A DNA stretch of 64,000 nt from Kitasatospora sp. MAP12-44 (GCF_029892095.1 NZ_JARZAE010000004.1:8776453-8840452); one strand, 5' to 3'. Counted from the stretch's first letter, positions 40,927 to 50,635 are shown. Translations and numbers: made by a program. Notes: generated from the sequence alone by a model not told the origin.

Positions 40927-42339
40927 GTGTGCGGCTGGTCCGGTCAGTCAAGGGCGCCTTCGGCGGCGCTTCGCTCTGGCCTTGCGGCCACCGGGCGACG
41001 CGCAGTTTGCGGCTGCTCTCTGCCAGCGCGGCGGGCCCGGGGACCTCTGGCGCCATGGGGATCCCGGCGCGCGGCCTGGACAGCCCTGACCAGCCTGAAC
41101 GACGGTTACCTGCTCGCCACCCACACGGGTCCGGACGGCGCCCACGGCGAGCAGGACGTCGCAGAAGTCGCCGAGCTGCCAGGTACCTCCGCGCCTGCCG
41201 CAAGCACAGCACCAGCTCTGCCGAAGCCGGTGATCCCCCCGATGCCGACGACTGCGCCGACGATCCCGCCCCGGCTGGCACCGGCGCCCACTTGGTCCGT
41301 TCGGCAGTTGTGGCGGCAGACCGTGGCAGACGCTGAAGCCGCACTGCGCGATCAGGCAGGTGCTGATGACCAAGCCGCCCGCAAGGTAGCGCTGAGCCTG
41401 ACGGCGCTCGGCGAGACGTTGGATGTTGCGGAGGAGATCTCGGCCGCCGATCTCAGCGAGGCGGAGCCGCAGCGCCTGGACGAGCTGACCCGCTCGATTC
41501 GGGAGATCGAGAAGCACGCCGGGTGGTACCTGACGCTGCCGGCCTGGGCCCGCATCCAGTCCGTTCACACTGCGGCGCTGGGGGTGTGGTCCGCCGTCAG
41601 CGACGCGATCGGAGCGGAGACCCGCCTGGCGGCGGCCCACTGGAGGGTGGCCCTGTCAGCAGCGGCCTGCCGATCAATCGCACGCAGCGCATCCCACATG
41701 GCTGCCGAACTGACGCGCCGTGGGGCCGGAGGAACGCCAGCCTGGCGCGGCCTGCGACACCTCAGTCGACAGGCCGACCGGCTGGCGTCCAGCGCGCTGG
41801 GCCGCCCGGCAGACCTGGCAACCGTCCGGCAGCAGGACCTGCGGGAGGCCGCGGTCGTCGTCGCCGCCCGTCAGGACCGGGTCGAACGGATCGCTCCCCG
41901 CTACTCCGGGCGCCGCACGGCCGTCGCCGGTTCCCGACGGATCGTCAGCGCCTTCCTCGTCTGGAGCGGCTCCGCGATGGGACGGGAGCTGATCGGCTCC
42001 CAGCACCCGCGGGTCGCCGCTTTGCGCCGGGCCTGGCAGTCGCTGCCGCCAGCCGACCCCCCCGGCCGGCCCCACCTCGGGCGTACAGCCCTACCACCAG
42101 GCCGCCGAAGGCGCGCGAGCGCTGGCCGATGCCGCCCACGCCTCGGGGCGCTTCGAGGGCAACAACGTGCTGGCGTTGGTTGCCCTGGCCGTCGCCGCTG
42201 AACAGCACTGCGGGCGACTGGCAGCGATGGCGGGGATCCCCCTGCCCACGCAATCGGCACGTCCACCCGCCAGTGCCGCTCCGACGCCAGCGGCTGTCCC
42301 GCCGCTGGCACAACGGGCTGGAGTCTCACACTCGCTTTG
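40927..42339 (+). pseudogene. Hypothetical helical protein, frameshifted
   Basis: From about 41090 the frame reads SLNDGYLLATHTGPDGAHGE, then a Pro/Ala linker and a helical region (ADAEAALRDQAGADDQAARK, TRSIREIEKHAGWYLTLPAW, HLSRQADRLASSALGRPADL). After AWQSLPPADP the continuation is in another frame: GVQPYHQAAEGARALADAAH, RFEGNNVLALVALAVAAEQH, ending ..HSL at 42339. Seven C residues at the junction (about 42056-42062) suggest one surplus C. The N-terminus upstream of 41090 is unclear; the GTG at 40927 is only the longest option. Function is unknown. Confidence 0.6.
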
Positions 42340-42489
42340 ACTCAGCTATCGGAAGAGCAGGTCGGCGGGCGGGTGCCGCACCATCGGCCACCGTCGACCA
42401 CCAACTGGGCCGATCGGCGCGGGATCGGCGGACTCGTTTCACTCGTACCGGGCATCGCGGGGTGCGCCACCCTGGCCGATGCTTCCACC

Positions 42490-42909
42490 ATGACGATCGA
42501 CATCGCCACGTTGAAAGCGCCCTCGACGGGCCCGGACGGACAGCGGCTATTCACCTGCCCGTCATGGTGCAACGACGCACCACCCCATCCCGACCACATG
42601 GGCGACCGCCGGACCCTCGCTGACGTGATTCACCACGGGCCGACCGCCGGCTTCACCCTGGCCGAGTGGCCCGGACCTGGGCCTTCCTACCGCTGGCCCG
42701 CGTTGGACGTCACCATCGACTTGGCCGCCCGGTCGTTGGCCGATGGCACCCCGGGCCCGGCCTTCCTTGTCTGCTCTCCAGACGTGCTCGAGGAGCGCTT
42801 CGAAATCCATGACCCCGAGCGAGTCGTCCGATTGATTGCCGCCTACACCCGTACCGCCGCCACTCTGCACGAGATGCGGGCGATGATGACAGGCAGTTCT
42901 GCGGTGTAG
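42490..42909 (+). CDS. CPSWC-motif hypothetical protein (DUF6907-like)
   Basis: This 139-aa protein starts MTIDIATLKAPSTGPDGQRL and contains FTCPSWCNDA, HPDHMGDRRTLADVIHHG and a C-terminal helical AAYTRTAATLHEMRAMM. Small Streptomyces proteins with a C-P-x-W-C motif and repeated His form DUF6907-type families that may bind metal. ATG 42490 lacks a strong ribosome site; longer starts exist in frame. It lies downstream of the frameshifted gene and upstream of the helicase. The next 305 bases (42910-43214) show no convincing gene and probably hold the helicase promoter. Confidence 0.7.
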   Translation: MTIDIATLKAPSTGPDGQRLFTCPSWCNDAPPHPDHMGDRRTLADVIHHGPTAGFTLAEWPGPGPSYRWPALDVTIDLAARSLADGTPGPAFLVCSPDVLEERFEIHDPERVVRLIAAYTRTAATLHEMRAMMTGSSAV

Positions 42910-43214
42910 GCCGGGGGCCCCACCAGGCATCGCCGCAGAGGTAGGCCGCCGACCGCGGGACAGGTCAAGCGGACCGTCACCTGCTCCGCGTAGGCGGCGA
43001 GCAGTTGTGGCAGCGGTGCCTCGTACGGGCCTGAGGCGCGAGGCGCTCCGTGCCGGCTGACCGAGACGTCAACAACGCGGCGGTAGGGGGACACGTTCAG
43101 GTACTTCCCCGGGGTCGAGGGTTCGTGTCGGCGACTTGGCCGGGCGTGGTTTGCCACGATCAGGTGCTGATCTGGCATGTCCTGGCCGCATCCCGGTCTG
43201 TTCGAAGGCTATCC

Positions 43215-46200
43215 ATGACGACTCCGTCCCCCACCCAGTCTGCCTCCGTCCCGCGCCCGGCGTCCGGGGCCCGGGTGGACTTCGCTGCGCTTGACCCCCT
43301 GGTCTTCGCGCGGATCCTGGAGAAGGCGTGCGCTGTCCGGATGTTGTCCGTAGAGGTGGCGGCTGAGGCAGCCGTCCGGGCCGGTGACGGGCGCCTGGGG
43401 GTGAAGGAGCTGCGGATGCTGCTCCTTCAGGTTCCCCTGTTCGCGTCGGCCGACGGTGCCGTGGCCGCCGCGTGGGCGTTGGTGCGGGCGCGTCCGGAGG
43501 TCGCGACCGCCGTCCTGCATGCGCACGGTCAGACCCCCGGCAGTGGTTCCCTGGTAGTGGGCGATGTGGAGCCTGCGGAGTCAGGGGTGTTCACAGCCCA
43601 GGCCGGATGGGAGCTGCCCGAGGGCAGGGTCTACGGCGCTGTGGCGGGCCGGACGACGAAGAAGGCCGCTCACCAGTACGCCGCTGTGAGCCTGCTCGGG
43701 CACATGAGCGGCCTTGAGCCTGTCGTCCAGACCCCTGCCGCGAGGGCATGGGTACCTGCGGCCCGGTACTCCGCCGGAACGCCGGCCCAAGCCGCTGACC
43801 AGTCGTTCGCGACCCGGCTGCAGCACACCCTGGCGCAGCCGCGTGTGGCGCCCGCCGAGGTGGCGGAGGTCGCTTCGCGGATCACTGCCGGGGCGCTCAT
43901 CCCCCGTGACCTGTATGCCGTGTTGTTCACCGCGGTGTCGCCGATGTGGGAGCCGGCCCGGAAGGCGGCGCTGCGGGCGGCCGCCGCTGAGGCGGGGGCC
44001 GCCGTGACGCTGCTGACGCTCTACCAAGCGGCGCGGGGCCTGCCTGCCCCGCGCTTCACCGAGCATCAGCAGGAGGGCGGGTCCGTATTGTTCCGGTCTC
44101 GGCTGCGTGCGGTGATCGACGATGAGGCCCTCGACCTCTACAGCGGCTGGTACCCGAACAAGCGTCAGGCGCGCACCGCGCTGGCGCTCAAGGTTCTGGC
44201 TGACTTGGCCGAACTGCCGCTGGAGGCCCCACGGGGCCTGGTGCCCGCACCGGCCGTTGGCGGTGCCACACCGCAGGAGCCCGGTCCCGCCGAGAAGCTG
44301 CAGGACATGGTGAAGGCGGGCGTGATCCATGACCTGGTGTTCAAGGAGGGGCCCGGCATCACCGGGCTGGAGCCTCAGTACGTGTGTGTAGCGGCTTGCA
44401 CCAGCAACGGACATGTCCTCTCCGGCACCGGGCGGGCGTTGGGGCGTGCCAGCGCCCGGGCGGAGGCCGCGAAGGAGCTCGTGGCCGCGATCCGTGGCCG
44501 CACCGCCGTCCGGTACGGCCGGGTGCCTGTGCAAGCGGGCCCGGGCAAGACCGCGCTGATGGTCCTCAACGACCTCAAGACCGCCGGGGCCATCGCGAGG
44601 CTGGACATCAGCGATCCGGTGCACGACCCGGTGGCCGGGTTCACCGCTCGCATCACTTGCCGGGTGCGCAGCACGCTGGGGGTGCTCGGGGAGGAGATCG
44701 TTGGCGACGGGGCGGGTGCGTCCAAGCGCGCGGCGCAGCAGACCGCAGCCGCGGCGCTCGTGGAGGCGCTGGCCACCGCGCACGAGCCGACGGCGCCGAC
44801 GGTAGCCACCGCTGCGCCCGCGCAGGCGGCCACCGGTCCGGGCGAGCGGCTGCGGTGCGGCCCGGCGGGGCCGGTCGCCTTGCCGGAGGAAGTCGGGCAA
44901 GCCCGGGCGGAGCTAGCGACTGTGCTGCGGGAGGGGGCGGAGCTGACGGTCGATCTCCAGGGGGCCGCCGCGCGGTTCCTGGTCTACCGGCCGCAAGGCC
45001 TGCCGGTGGGCGCCTCCTGCTCCCGGCCGATGCAGGTGTGCACGGCCACTCTGGTTCTGCCGAAGCAGGGTGCGGCCATCGGCCCGGTGCAGGTGGAGTG
45101 CTGGCAGGTGCCGGTGCGGCTGCTGGCCAACGTCCTGACCGCTGAGGAGGGCCGGGAGAAGGAGTCGCCCTCGGTGACGGTGTGGCGTCAGGTGATCCGG
45201 CTCGGACTGGAGGTGATGGCCCAAGGCCGGGTCTACCCGACGCTGGACGCGGACGGGACGGACGTGTGGCGGGCGGGCCCGCTGACCGCGCAGGAGAAGG
45301 CCCGGGCGCGGCAGCTGCGGCAGGCGATGGTCCCGCCCGCGCACTGCGGTGCTGTCGCCGACATCAAGCCTCAGCGGCTGTGGGCACCCAGGACGGCGGT
45401 GCGCGCGGGCCTGGACGCGGTCGCCGAGGCGATGCTCCGCGGCCCGGGCACCCCGGCCGTCCTGGGCAGTGGCCCGTTCACGGCGGCGGTGCCCCAGCAG
45501 CAGCACACCAGCGCGCTCACCCAGTGGGCCGATGACGCCGAGGAAGGCCGGTCGCAGGCCGAGGTCCTGGACATGGTGCTGACGGTCAGGGCACCGAAGA
45601 AGGACAGCCCTGGCGACACGGAGCTGCTGTGGGCCGACCTGAGCCTGCGCCGGCGGGACCCCACGGACGGGCTGACGCGGACCTGGTCGCCCGCGGCTGC
45701 GGTGGCCGACCCGAAGCTGAAGGCACTCTTGCGGCGGCGCCTGCGGCGCCTGACCCAGCTGTGGCCGCCCATCGGGAGGCTGCTGGAACGCCCGGTTCCG
45801 GACACGTTCACGCTGCGGGCCGCCGAGGCGGTGGTGCTGCGGGGCGCGGCGAAGAAGCAGCTGGAGCGGCTCGGACTCACGGTGGAGTGGCAGCACGAGT
45901 GGAGCGAGCGGCTGCGCACCCGGGTGGTGCTCGGGCAGCGCCGGCCGGGCCCTCCGGGATCCGCCCGGCCCGGCTTCTCCTTCGACGACGTCCTGGACGG
46001 GCGGTGGCAGCTGTCGGTGGACGGCGCCGACCTGACGGGCCGCGAGATGGACGCCCTCGCTCAATCCATGGTGCCGATGGCCAAGGTCCGCGAGCAGTGG
46101 GTCCTGGTGGACGAGGACAGCGCCAAGCGCGCCGCGGACCGGCAGATGCCCCCGGTCTCCTCCGGCGAGGCCCTGCGGGCCTCGCTCACCGGGCAGATCA

Positions 46201-47750
46201 ACGTCGACGGGCAGCTTTTCGAATGCGAACCCGAGGAGGCGCTCGCAGACCTGGTCGCGTTCCTGCGCAGCGGATCCCGCAGCGGCCAGGTGCCAGCGCC
46301 CGGCGGGCTGACCACCACACTGCGCGACTACCAGCGCCAGGGCTTGACGTGGCTGGCCAACACCACCAACGCCGGCTTCGGCGCGTTGCTCGCGGACGAC
46401 ATGGGGCTGGGCAAGTCCCTCACCGCCCTGGCACTGCACCTGTACCGGCGTGACCTCGGCCGCGAGGCTCAGGGCCCGACCCTGATCGTCTGCCCCGCCT
46501 CCGTCATGATCAACTGGGAACGTGAGGTGAACCGCTTCGCCCCCTCCGTCCCGACCCTGCGCTACCACGGCCCGGACCGCACCCTCGCCGGAGCGACCTC
46601 CCGCACCATTGTGATCACCACCTACGAGACCCTGCGCCGCGACGCCCCCCTCCTGGCCCAGCAGCCCTTCGACCTGCTCGTCGCCGATGAGGCCCAGCTG
46701 ATCAAGAACCACCGGGCCGGCACCAGCCAGGCGATCCGGCGCATCAAAACCGCCCGCCGCATCGCCCTCACCGGCACCCCCGTCGAGAACCATCTCGGCG
46801 ACGCCTGGGCCTTGATGGACTTCCTCAACCCGGGGCTGTTCGGCACCTTCCGCGCCTTCCGCGAGCAGTTCGCGATCCCCATCGAGGAGAACATCACCGA
46901 CCGAACCCTCTCCTCCCGCCTGACCGCCCTCCTCCAGGCGTTCATGCTCCGGCGCCTCAAGAGCGACCCGCAAATCCTGCCCGAGCTGCCCCCGAAGACC
47001 GTGAGCTCCCGGATCGTCAGCCTGACTCCCGAGCAGATCGACCTCTACGAGCAGACCGCCGCCGCCGCACTCCGCGAGATCCGCTCCGCCGAGGGCGCCC
47101 CCCGCAAGGGCCTGCTGCTGGCCCTGTTCAACAACTTGCAGCAGATCTGCAACGCCCCGAGCCACTTCCTCGGCGAGGCCACGGACGGCGACGACTACGA
47201 CCCGCAGCAAGCGGCGGCCCGCTCCGGCAAACTCGCGGCCCTGGACGACCTGCTCCCCCTGCTCTCCAGCCCGCACGAGTCCACCCTGGTCTTCACCCGG
47301 TACCGGACCATGGCCCGCCACCTCGTCCATCACCTGCGCGGACACGGCCTCGACCCCCTGTACTTCAGCGGGGACCTCGCCGTGGGCCGGGAACGCCAAC
47401 GGATCATCGACGCCTTCCAGGCCAGCTCGGGCAAGGTGATGGTCATGACGGTCAAGGCCGGCGGCAGCGGTCTGACCCTGACCCAGGCCAGCCACGTCGT
47501 CCTCTACGACCGCCCGTGGAACCCCGCCAAGGAGAGCCAGGCCGTGGACCGCGCCCACCGGCTCGGCCAACAGCGCCAGGTCACCGTCCACCACCTCATC
47601 ACCGAGAACACCCTCGAGGACCGGGTGGACGATCTGCTTCGACACAAGCGCGCCCTGGCCGACGCCGTCCTCGCCGACGGCTATTCGGCGCTGACCGAGC
47701 TGACCGACGACCAGATCTGTGACCTGATCGCCCTGGGAGCCCACCGATGA
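43215..47750 (+). CDS. SNF2-family helicase with dsRBD-like N-terminal repeats
   Basis: The protein is 1511 aa. The C-terminal third is an SNF2 motor: LRDYQRQGLTWLANTTNAGF, motif I ADDMGLGKSLTALAL, II VADEAQLIKNHR, III ALTGTPVENHLGDAW, V TVKAGGSGLTLTQASHVV, VI DRAHRLGQQRQVTVHHLI. Residues of about 900-1030 (LDGRWQLSVDGADLTGREMD, PMAKVREQWVLVD) match the bacterial SNF2-associated domain. The N-terminal 520 residues contain four segments (about 100-165, 280-335, 360-427, 447-520) resembling double-stranded-RNA-binding modules, for example FTARITCRVRSTLG then GAGASKRAAQQTAAAALVEA. ATG 43215 has GAAGG 6 bases upstream. It is coupled to the next gene and close to a PIN nuclease. Confidence 0.92.
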   Translation: MTTPSPTQSASVPRPASGARVDFAALDPLVFARILEKACAVRMLSVEVAAEAAVRAGDGRLGVKELRMLLLQVPLFASADGAVAAAWALVRARPEVATAVLHAHGQTPGSGSLVVGDVEPAESGVFTAQAGWELPEGRVYGAVAGRTTKKAAHQYAAVSLLGHMSGLEPVVQTPAARAWVPAARYSAGTPAQAADQSFATRLQHTLAQPRVAPAEVAEVASRITAGALIPRDLYAVLFTAVSPMWEPARKAALRAAAAEAGAAVTLLTLYQAARGLPAPRFTEHQQEGGSVLFRSRLRAVIDDEALDLYSGWYPNKRQARTALALKVLADLAELPLEAPRGLVPAPAVGGATPQEPGPAEKLQDMVKAGVIHDLVFKEGPGITGLEPQYVCVAACTSNGHVLSGTGRALGRASARAEAAKELVAAIRGRTAVRYGRVPVQAGPGKTALMVLNDLKTAGAIARLDISDPVHDPVAGFTARITCRVRSTLGVLGEEIVGDGAGASKRAAQQTAAAALVEALATAHEPTAPTVATAAPAQAATGPGERLRCGPAGPVALPEEVGQARAELATVLREGAELTVDLQGAAARFLVYRPQGLPVGASCSRPMQVCTATLVLPKQGAAIGPVQVECWQVPVRLLANVLTAEEGREKESPSVTVWRQVIRLGLEVMAQGRVYPTLDADGTDVWRAGPLTAQEKARARQLRQAMVPPAHCGAVADIKPQRLWAPRTAVRAGLDAVAEAMLRGPGTPAVLGSGPFTAAVPQQQHTSALTQWADDAEEGRSQAEVLDMVLTVRAPKKDSPGDTELLWADLSLRRRDPTDGLTRTWSPAAAVADPKLKALLRRRLRRLTQLWPPIGRLLERPVPDTFTLRAAEAVVLRGAAKKQLERLGLTVEWQHEWSERLRTRVVLGQRRPGPPGSARPGFSFDDVLDGRWQLSVDGADLTGREMDALAQSMVPMAKVREQWVLVDEDSAKRAADRQMPPVSSGEALRASLTGQINVDGQLFECEPEEALADLVAFLRSGSRSGQVPAPGGLTTTLRDYQRQGLTWLANTTNAGFGALLADDMGLGKSLTALALHLYRRDLGREAQGPTLIVCPASVMINWEREVNRFAPSVPTLRYHGPDRTLAGATSRTIVITTYETLRRDAPLLAQQPFDLLVADEAQLIKNHRAGTSQAIRRIKTARRIALTGTPVENHLGDAWALMDFLNPGLFGTFRAFREQFAIPIEENITDRTLSSRLTALLQAFMLRRLKSDPQILPELPPKTVSSRIVSLTPEQIDLYEQTAAAALREIRSAEGAPRKGLLLALFNNLQQICNAPSHFLGEATDGDDYDPQQAAARSGKLAALDDLLPLLSSPHESTLVFTRYRTMARHLVHHLRGHGLDPLYFSGDLAVGRERQRIIDAFQASSGKVMVMTVKAGGSGLTLTQASHVVLYDRPWNPAKESQAVDRAHRLGQQRQVTVHHLITENTLEDRVDDLLRHKRALADAVLADGYSALTELTDDQICDLIALGAHR

Positions 47751-48139
47751 CAACACCCGCCGGGAAACACCACGTCACCGCCCACCACGCCTGGGCCTGG
47801 TACCGGGAAGTCGCCGAGCCCCCGCTCATCCCCGACCGCACCCCCGAAATCCCCGACAACCAGCGACCGGCGGCACTTCCATCGCCACCGCCGCCCACCC
47901 CGGCGCCCTCTGAGGAGCAGCTCGTCGCCCTCATCCGCGATGCCGCAACGCAGGCACGAAGCCACCTCCTCACAGGCGAGGCCCTCGAATGCGTGCGGAC
48001 CGACGACGCCATCCGCATCGCCGCCCTCGTACCCCAGCCCCGGCTGCCCGAGATCGCCGAACGGCTCGGTCTCGACATCGCCGACCTCCGCACCCGGCTC
48101 CGAACCCGAGAGACCTCCGATAGCACCGTGCCCGGATAG
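47747..48139 (+). CDS. Small protein translationally coupled to the SNF2 helicase
   Basis: This 130-aa protein has its ATG inside the helicase TGA (ATGA). The N-terminal part (AHHAWAWYREVAEPPLIPDR) is followed by a Pro-rich linker and a helical C-terminus (EEQLVALIRDAATQARSHLL; RLPEIAERLGLDIADLRTRL) that looks like a helix-turn-helix. A DNA- or helicase-binding accessory is a reasonable inference. No family was recognised. Confidence 0.8.
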   Translation: MTTPAGKHHVTAHHAWAWYREVAEPPLIPDRTPEIPDNQRPAALPSPPPPTPAPSEEQLVALIRDAATQARSHLLTGEALECVRTDDAIRIAALVPQPRLPEIAERLGLDIADLRTRLRTRETSDSTVPG

Positions 48140-48300
48140 CCGCCGCACGAATGGCCGCCCGGCGATCACCCTGCCCAAGCCCACCGGCCGCGAGCGCCGT
48201 CTGGCCAAGGCCGGGAACCCGACGACCCCTGGTGGTATATCCGGCTGCTCCACGCCGAAAGTTCCCCGGTCGCTGGTGCACCGTCAGATGCCGGAGCCCG

Positions 48301-48398
48301 TGCAACGCGCTGCAACGCGGAAGGCACGTTGCACATCTGACCTTGCACCGCTAGCCCACTCAGAGCGCCACACGGGGCTGCAACGCGCTCGCGTTGCA
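48301..48398. promoter_or_regulatory. TGCAACGCG repeat cluster upstream of the PIN gene
   Basis: TGCAACGCG occurs at 48301 and 48311. CGTTGCA lies at 48327-48333. TGCAACGCG and CGCGTTGCA form a 9-bp dyad at 48379-48398, 63 bases before the PIN gene's ATG. The spacing suits an operator or a structured leader. The rest of 48140-48461 has no gene. Confidence 0.5.
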
Positions 48399-48461
48399 CC
48401 CCCCGCTCCCGCAATCGAAAAACGGGCGGCCCCGGGCACCCTGCCCTGGAAGGATCTCGGC

Positions 48462-49358
48462 ATGAGACTGAAGCCGGGGATCTCCCTGGACTACGCCGAG
48501 AACGCCCTCCGGGACGCGCACAGCGCCTGGACCAACGCCCGCAGCTCGCAGGATTACTTCCGCGACTACACGAAGGCCGTCGAGGACACCCACTCGACCC
48601 TGAACTGCGCGTTCGCGGAACCCGACCTCGCCGGAGACCTACGGTCCGAGACGTACTGGCACCTCCTGCAGCTCGGAAGCCCCAAGGTGCTGGAGTTCGC
48701 CCAGAACCCCCTGCTGAACCAGACCACCGGCATGCGCGAGACCCTGACCGCCGAAATCCGAGCCCGGAACACGGCGATGGCCGCGGAGGTCGACCGGCAA
48801 ATCCAGATACTGGAGAACGCCCAGGAGCAACTGCGCGCGTTGAAGGAGCTCGCCGGCCGCCCCGGCCTGCCCGTCGTGTACGACACCAACATGCTCAACC
48901 ACTGGGCCCAGCCCGGCGACGTGCGATGGCGGGAGTTGTTCAAGCAGGACGGCCAGGACGTGCCGCTCACCCGCCTCGTCGTGCCACTACGGGTCCTGGA
49001 CGAACTGGACCGCCAGAAGTACGGCGACGGGCCGCTCGCCAAGAAGGCGGCGACCGCCATCCGCTACCTGGAGCGCGTCCTGAAGAACAGCCAGCCTGGC
49101 ACGCCGGTCGAACTGCGCCCCGGGGAGGCGACTCTGGAGGTCTGGCTCGACACCGACCACCGCGACACCGACGCCGACCTGGCGATCCTGCGCTGCGCCG
49201 CCGACCTGGAAAACCTCCACCGCGAGGCCCGGGTCCTGACCGACGACATCGGAATGCGGCTGCGCGCCCAGCACATGAACCTCACGGTGATCGGCCTGCC
49301 CGAGCACTACCGCAAGCCCGGCACCGCGATGACCACCGTGCCGCCCACCCAGATCTGA
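48462..49358 (+). CDS. PIN-domain ribonuclease-like protein
   Basis: This 298-aa protein has an N-terminal helical region (residues 1-130, with a coiled-coil-like EVDRQIQILENAQEQLRALK) and a C-terminal PIN domain. The expected acidic residues are visible: D141 in VVYDTNML, E181 in VVPLRVLDELDRQKYG, D237/D239 in DTDADLAILRCA, and D261/D262 in VLTDDIGMRLRAQ. PIN domains cut single-stranded RNA with metal ions; the DELDRxK pattern is like that of PhoH-linked PIN proteins. ATG 48462 has GGAAGGA 7 bases upstream. No dedicated antitoxin is adjacent; linkage to an RNA-binding-like helicase is suggestive. Confidence 0.88.
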   Translation: MRLKPGISLDYAENALRDAHSAWTNARSSQDYFRDYTKAVEDTHSTLNCAFAEPDLAGDLRSETYWHLLQLGSPKVLEFAQNPLLNQTTGMRETLTAEIRARNTAMAAEVDRQIQILENAQEQLRALKELAGRPGLPVVYDTNMLNHWAQPGDVRWRELFKQDGQDVPLTRLVVPLRVLDELDRQKYGDGPLAKKAATAIRYLERVLKNSQPGTPVELRPGEATLEVWLDTDHRDTDADLAILRCAADLENLHREARVLTDDIGMRLRAQHMNLTVIGLPEHYRKPGTAMTTVPPTQI

Positions 49359-49662
49359 CCAGACGCCAAGGGCGCCCGCCGGTCAGGCAGTGAAGGCCGG
49401 CCCACTGGTCGGGGCTGGCGGCTGCCTGGTGGGTGACCGGTCGTCTTGACTCCCAGCCCCGGTGGTTGGGGAGTCCTGGTTCCCGCCCTGGCGGCCTGCT
49501 GGTGGCTGTCGCGGGTGCCGTCGTGTGCCTTGGCGTGGGCGGATGGGGCGGATGGGTGCTTTGCCCGGTGTGTGGTCGGGGCGCGACTGCTGGGCGCGGC
49601 AGGGTCCTGGGCGCGGCCGCCGGGCTCGCGTGCTGACTCTTGAGGCATGCGGCGCTGGCTAC
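49359..49662. other. Intergenic region between convergent genes
   Basis: About 300 bases separate the ends of the PIN and DUF4238 genes. No gene or clear terminator stem was recognised; it is G-rich on the + strand with several weak open frames. Confidence 0.4.
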
Positions 49663-50580
49663 TCAGGTGGAGGGAGACAGGCCCAAGCCTGCAAGCCAGC
49701 GCTCACGCAGGATGCGGATCTCGGCGGAAGCGAAGGCCCAGTCCAGCAGGCCCGGTTCGCGGTTCCCCTGGTACGGGCCGAGAAGCGGAAGCCGGGCCAG
49801 CTGACCAGTGCGCCGCAGTCCCATGAGCGTCTGCTCATCGTCGGGGTGACCGAAGACGGCCCTCGTGTTCGTCTGGCCCCACGACGCCCCGTTGACGAAC
49901 CTAAGCGCCTTCGGATTGAGCCGACGCACCGCGTACGGTCCGGCTTCGTAGTCATCGCCCTTCCGGGCCGCGTCAACGACCATTAGAACGGCGACGTTGC
50001 CCGTCAGCGGGAACAGCACACTGCGCGCTCCGAACTCCAAGTCGAGGAACGAGGTGAAGCCCTTGTCGTTGATCAGGAAGCGCGGCGCGCGGCTACCCCG
50101 GCGGACCACCGCGAACCGGGCCCGGCTCATCAACTGCCGAGACTCGCGGTGTGTGACTTGCCGCTGTTCCTGGATCACGTCCCGGGCCACCCCGGCCCCG
50201 AGGTGCGCGGTAGCGACACGGTCAAAGTCGGGGTGGCGTATGGACTGCGCCTGGACATGCAGCAGTATCGCCTCCCAGTGCTGCGCGGTGAATCCGTCCG
50301 ACTCCAGCGCGACGGCCGCTGCCGGCAGCGCCCCCTCGTACTGCTCCCAGAGCTTGTCGGCGAAGTCGGCGGGCAGCGACGGAGTTGGTCGTTCGACGTC
50401 GTACAGGCCGAACTCGGCCGCGACCTTCTCCGCCGGGAGCGGCCCCACCACGGTCTCCGCGTCCCACCGTCGCATGCACACGCCGGCATAACGGCCGCCG
50501 GGGCGACGAGGGTTCGGAATGCCGAACCCCCCGATGAAAGCGGCTGGCAGGTAGTGGGGGAGGGGACGCGCGGCACTCAT
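49663..50580 (-). CDS. DUF4238 domain protein
   Basis: This 305-aa protein begins MSAARPLPHYLPAAFIGGFG, the HYxPxxxLxxF start typical of DUF4238. It continues with KLWEQYEGALPAAAVALESD, QHWEAILLHVQAQSIRHPDF and FLINDKGFTSFLDLEFGARS, where family members keep an N-D-x-x-F/P signature. The domain is widespread on mobile DNA and its function is unknown. No ribosome site precedes ATG 50580, so the transcript may be leaderless. Confidence 0.82.
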   Translation of the reverse strand: MSAARPLPHYLPAAFIGGFGIPNPRRPGGRYAGVCMRRWDAETVVGPLPAEKVAAEFGLYDVERPTPSLPADFADKLWEQYEGALPAAAVALESDGFTAQHWEAILLHVQAQSIRHPDFDRVATAHLGAGVARDVIQEQRQVTHRESRQLMSRARFAVVRRGSRAPRFLINDKGFTSFLDLEFGARSVLFPLTGNVAVLMVVDAARKGDDYEAGPYAVRRLNPKALRFVNGASWGQTNTRAVFGHPDDEQTLMGLRRTGQLARLPLLGPYQGNREPGLLDWAFASAEIRILRERWLAGLGLSPST

Positions 50581-50635
50581 GGCGGGACTGTATGCTCCGC
50601 CGCTGACAACTGCCGACGGCGCGTACCTGCTCCCG

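Noticed and set aside
42843..43178. Possible minus-strand small gene (ASGPYEAPLPQLLAAYAEQV)
   Set aside because: The stretch is protein-like but it overlaps the end of the + strand CPSWC gene and the helicase promoter region, and no family or ribosome site was seen. It may be a gene remnant.
44913..47756. Long minus-strand frame opposite the SNF2 helicase
   Set aside because: The opposite strand carries all SNF2 motifs; the antisense product has no recognisable domain.
49433..49640. Short + strand frames after the PIN gene
   Set aside because: They are overlapping frames with Gly/Cys/Arg-rich composition and no ribosome site or family features.
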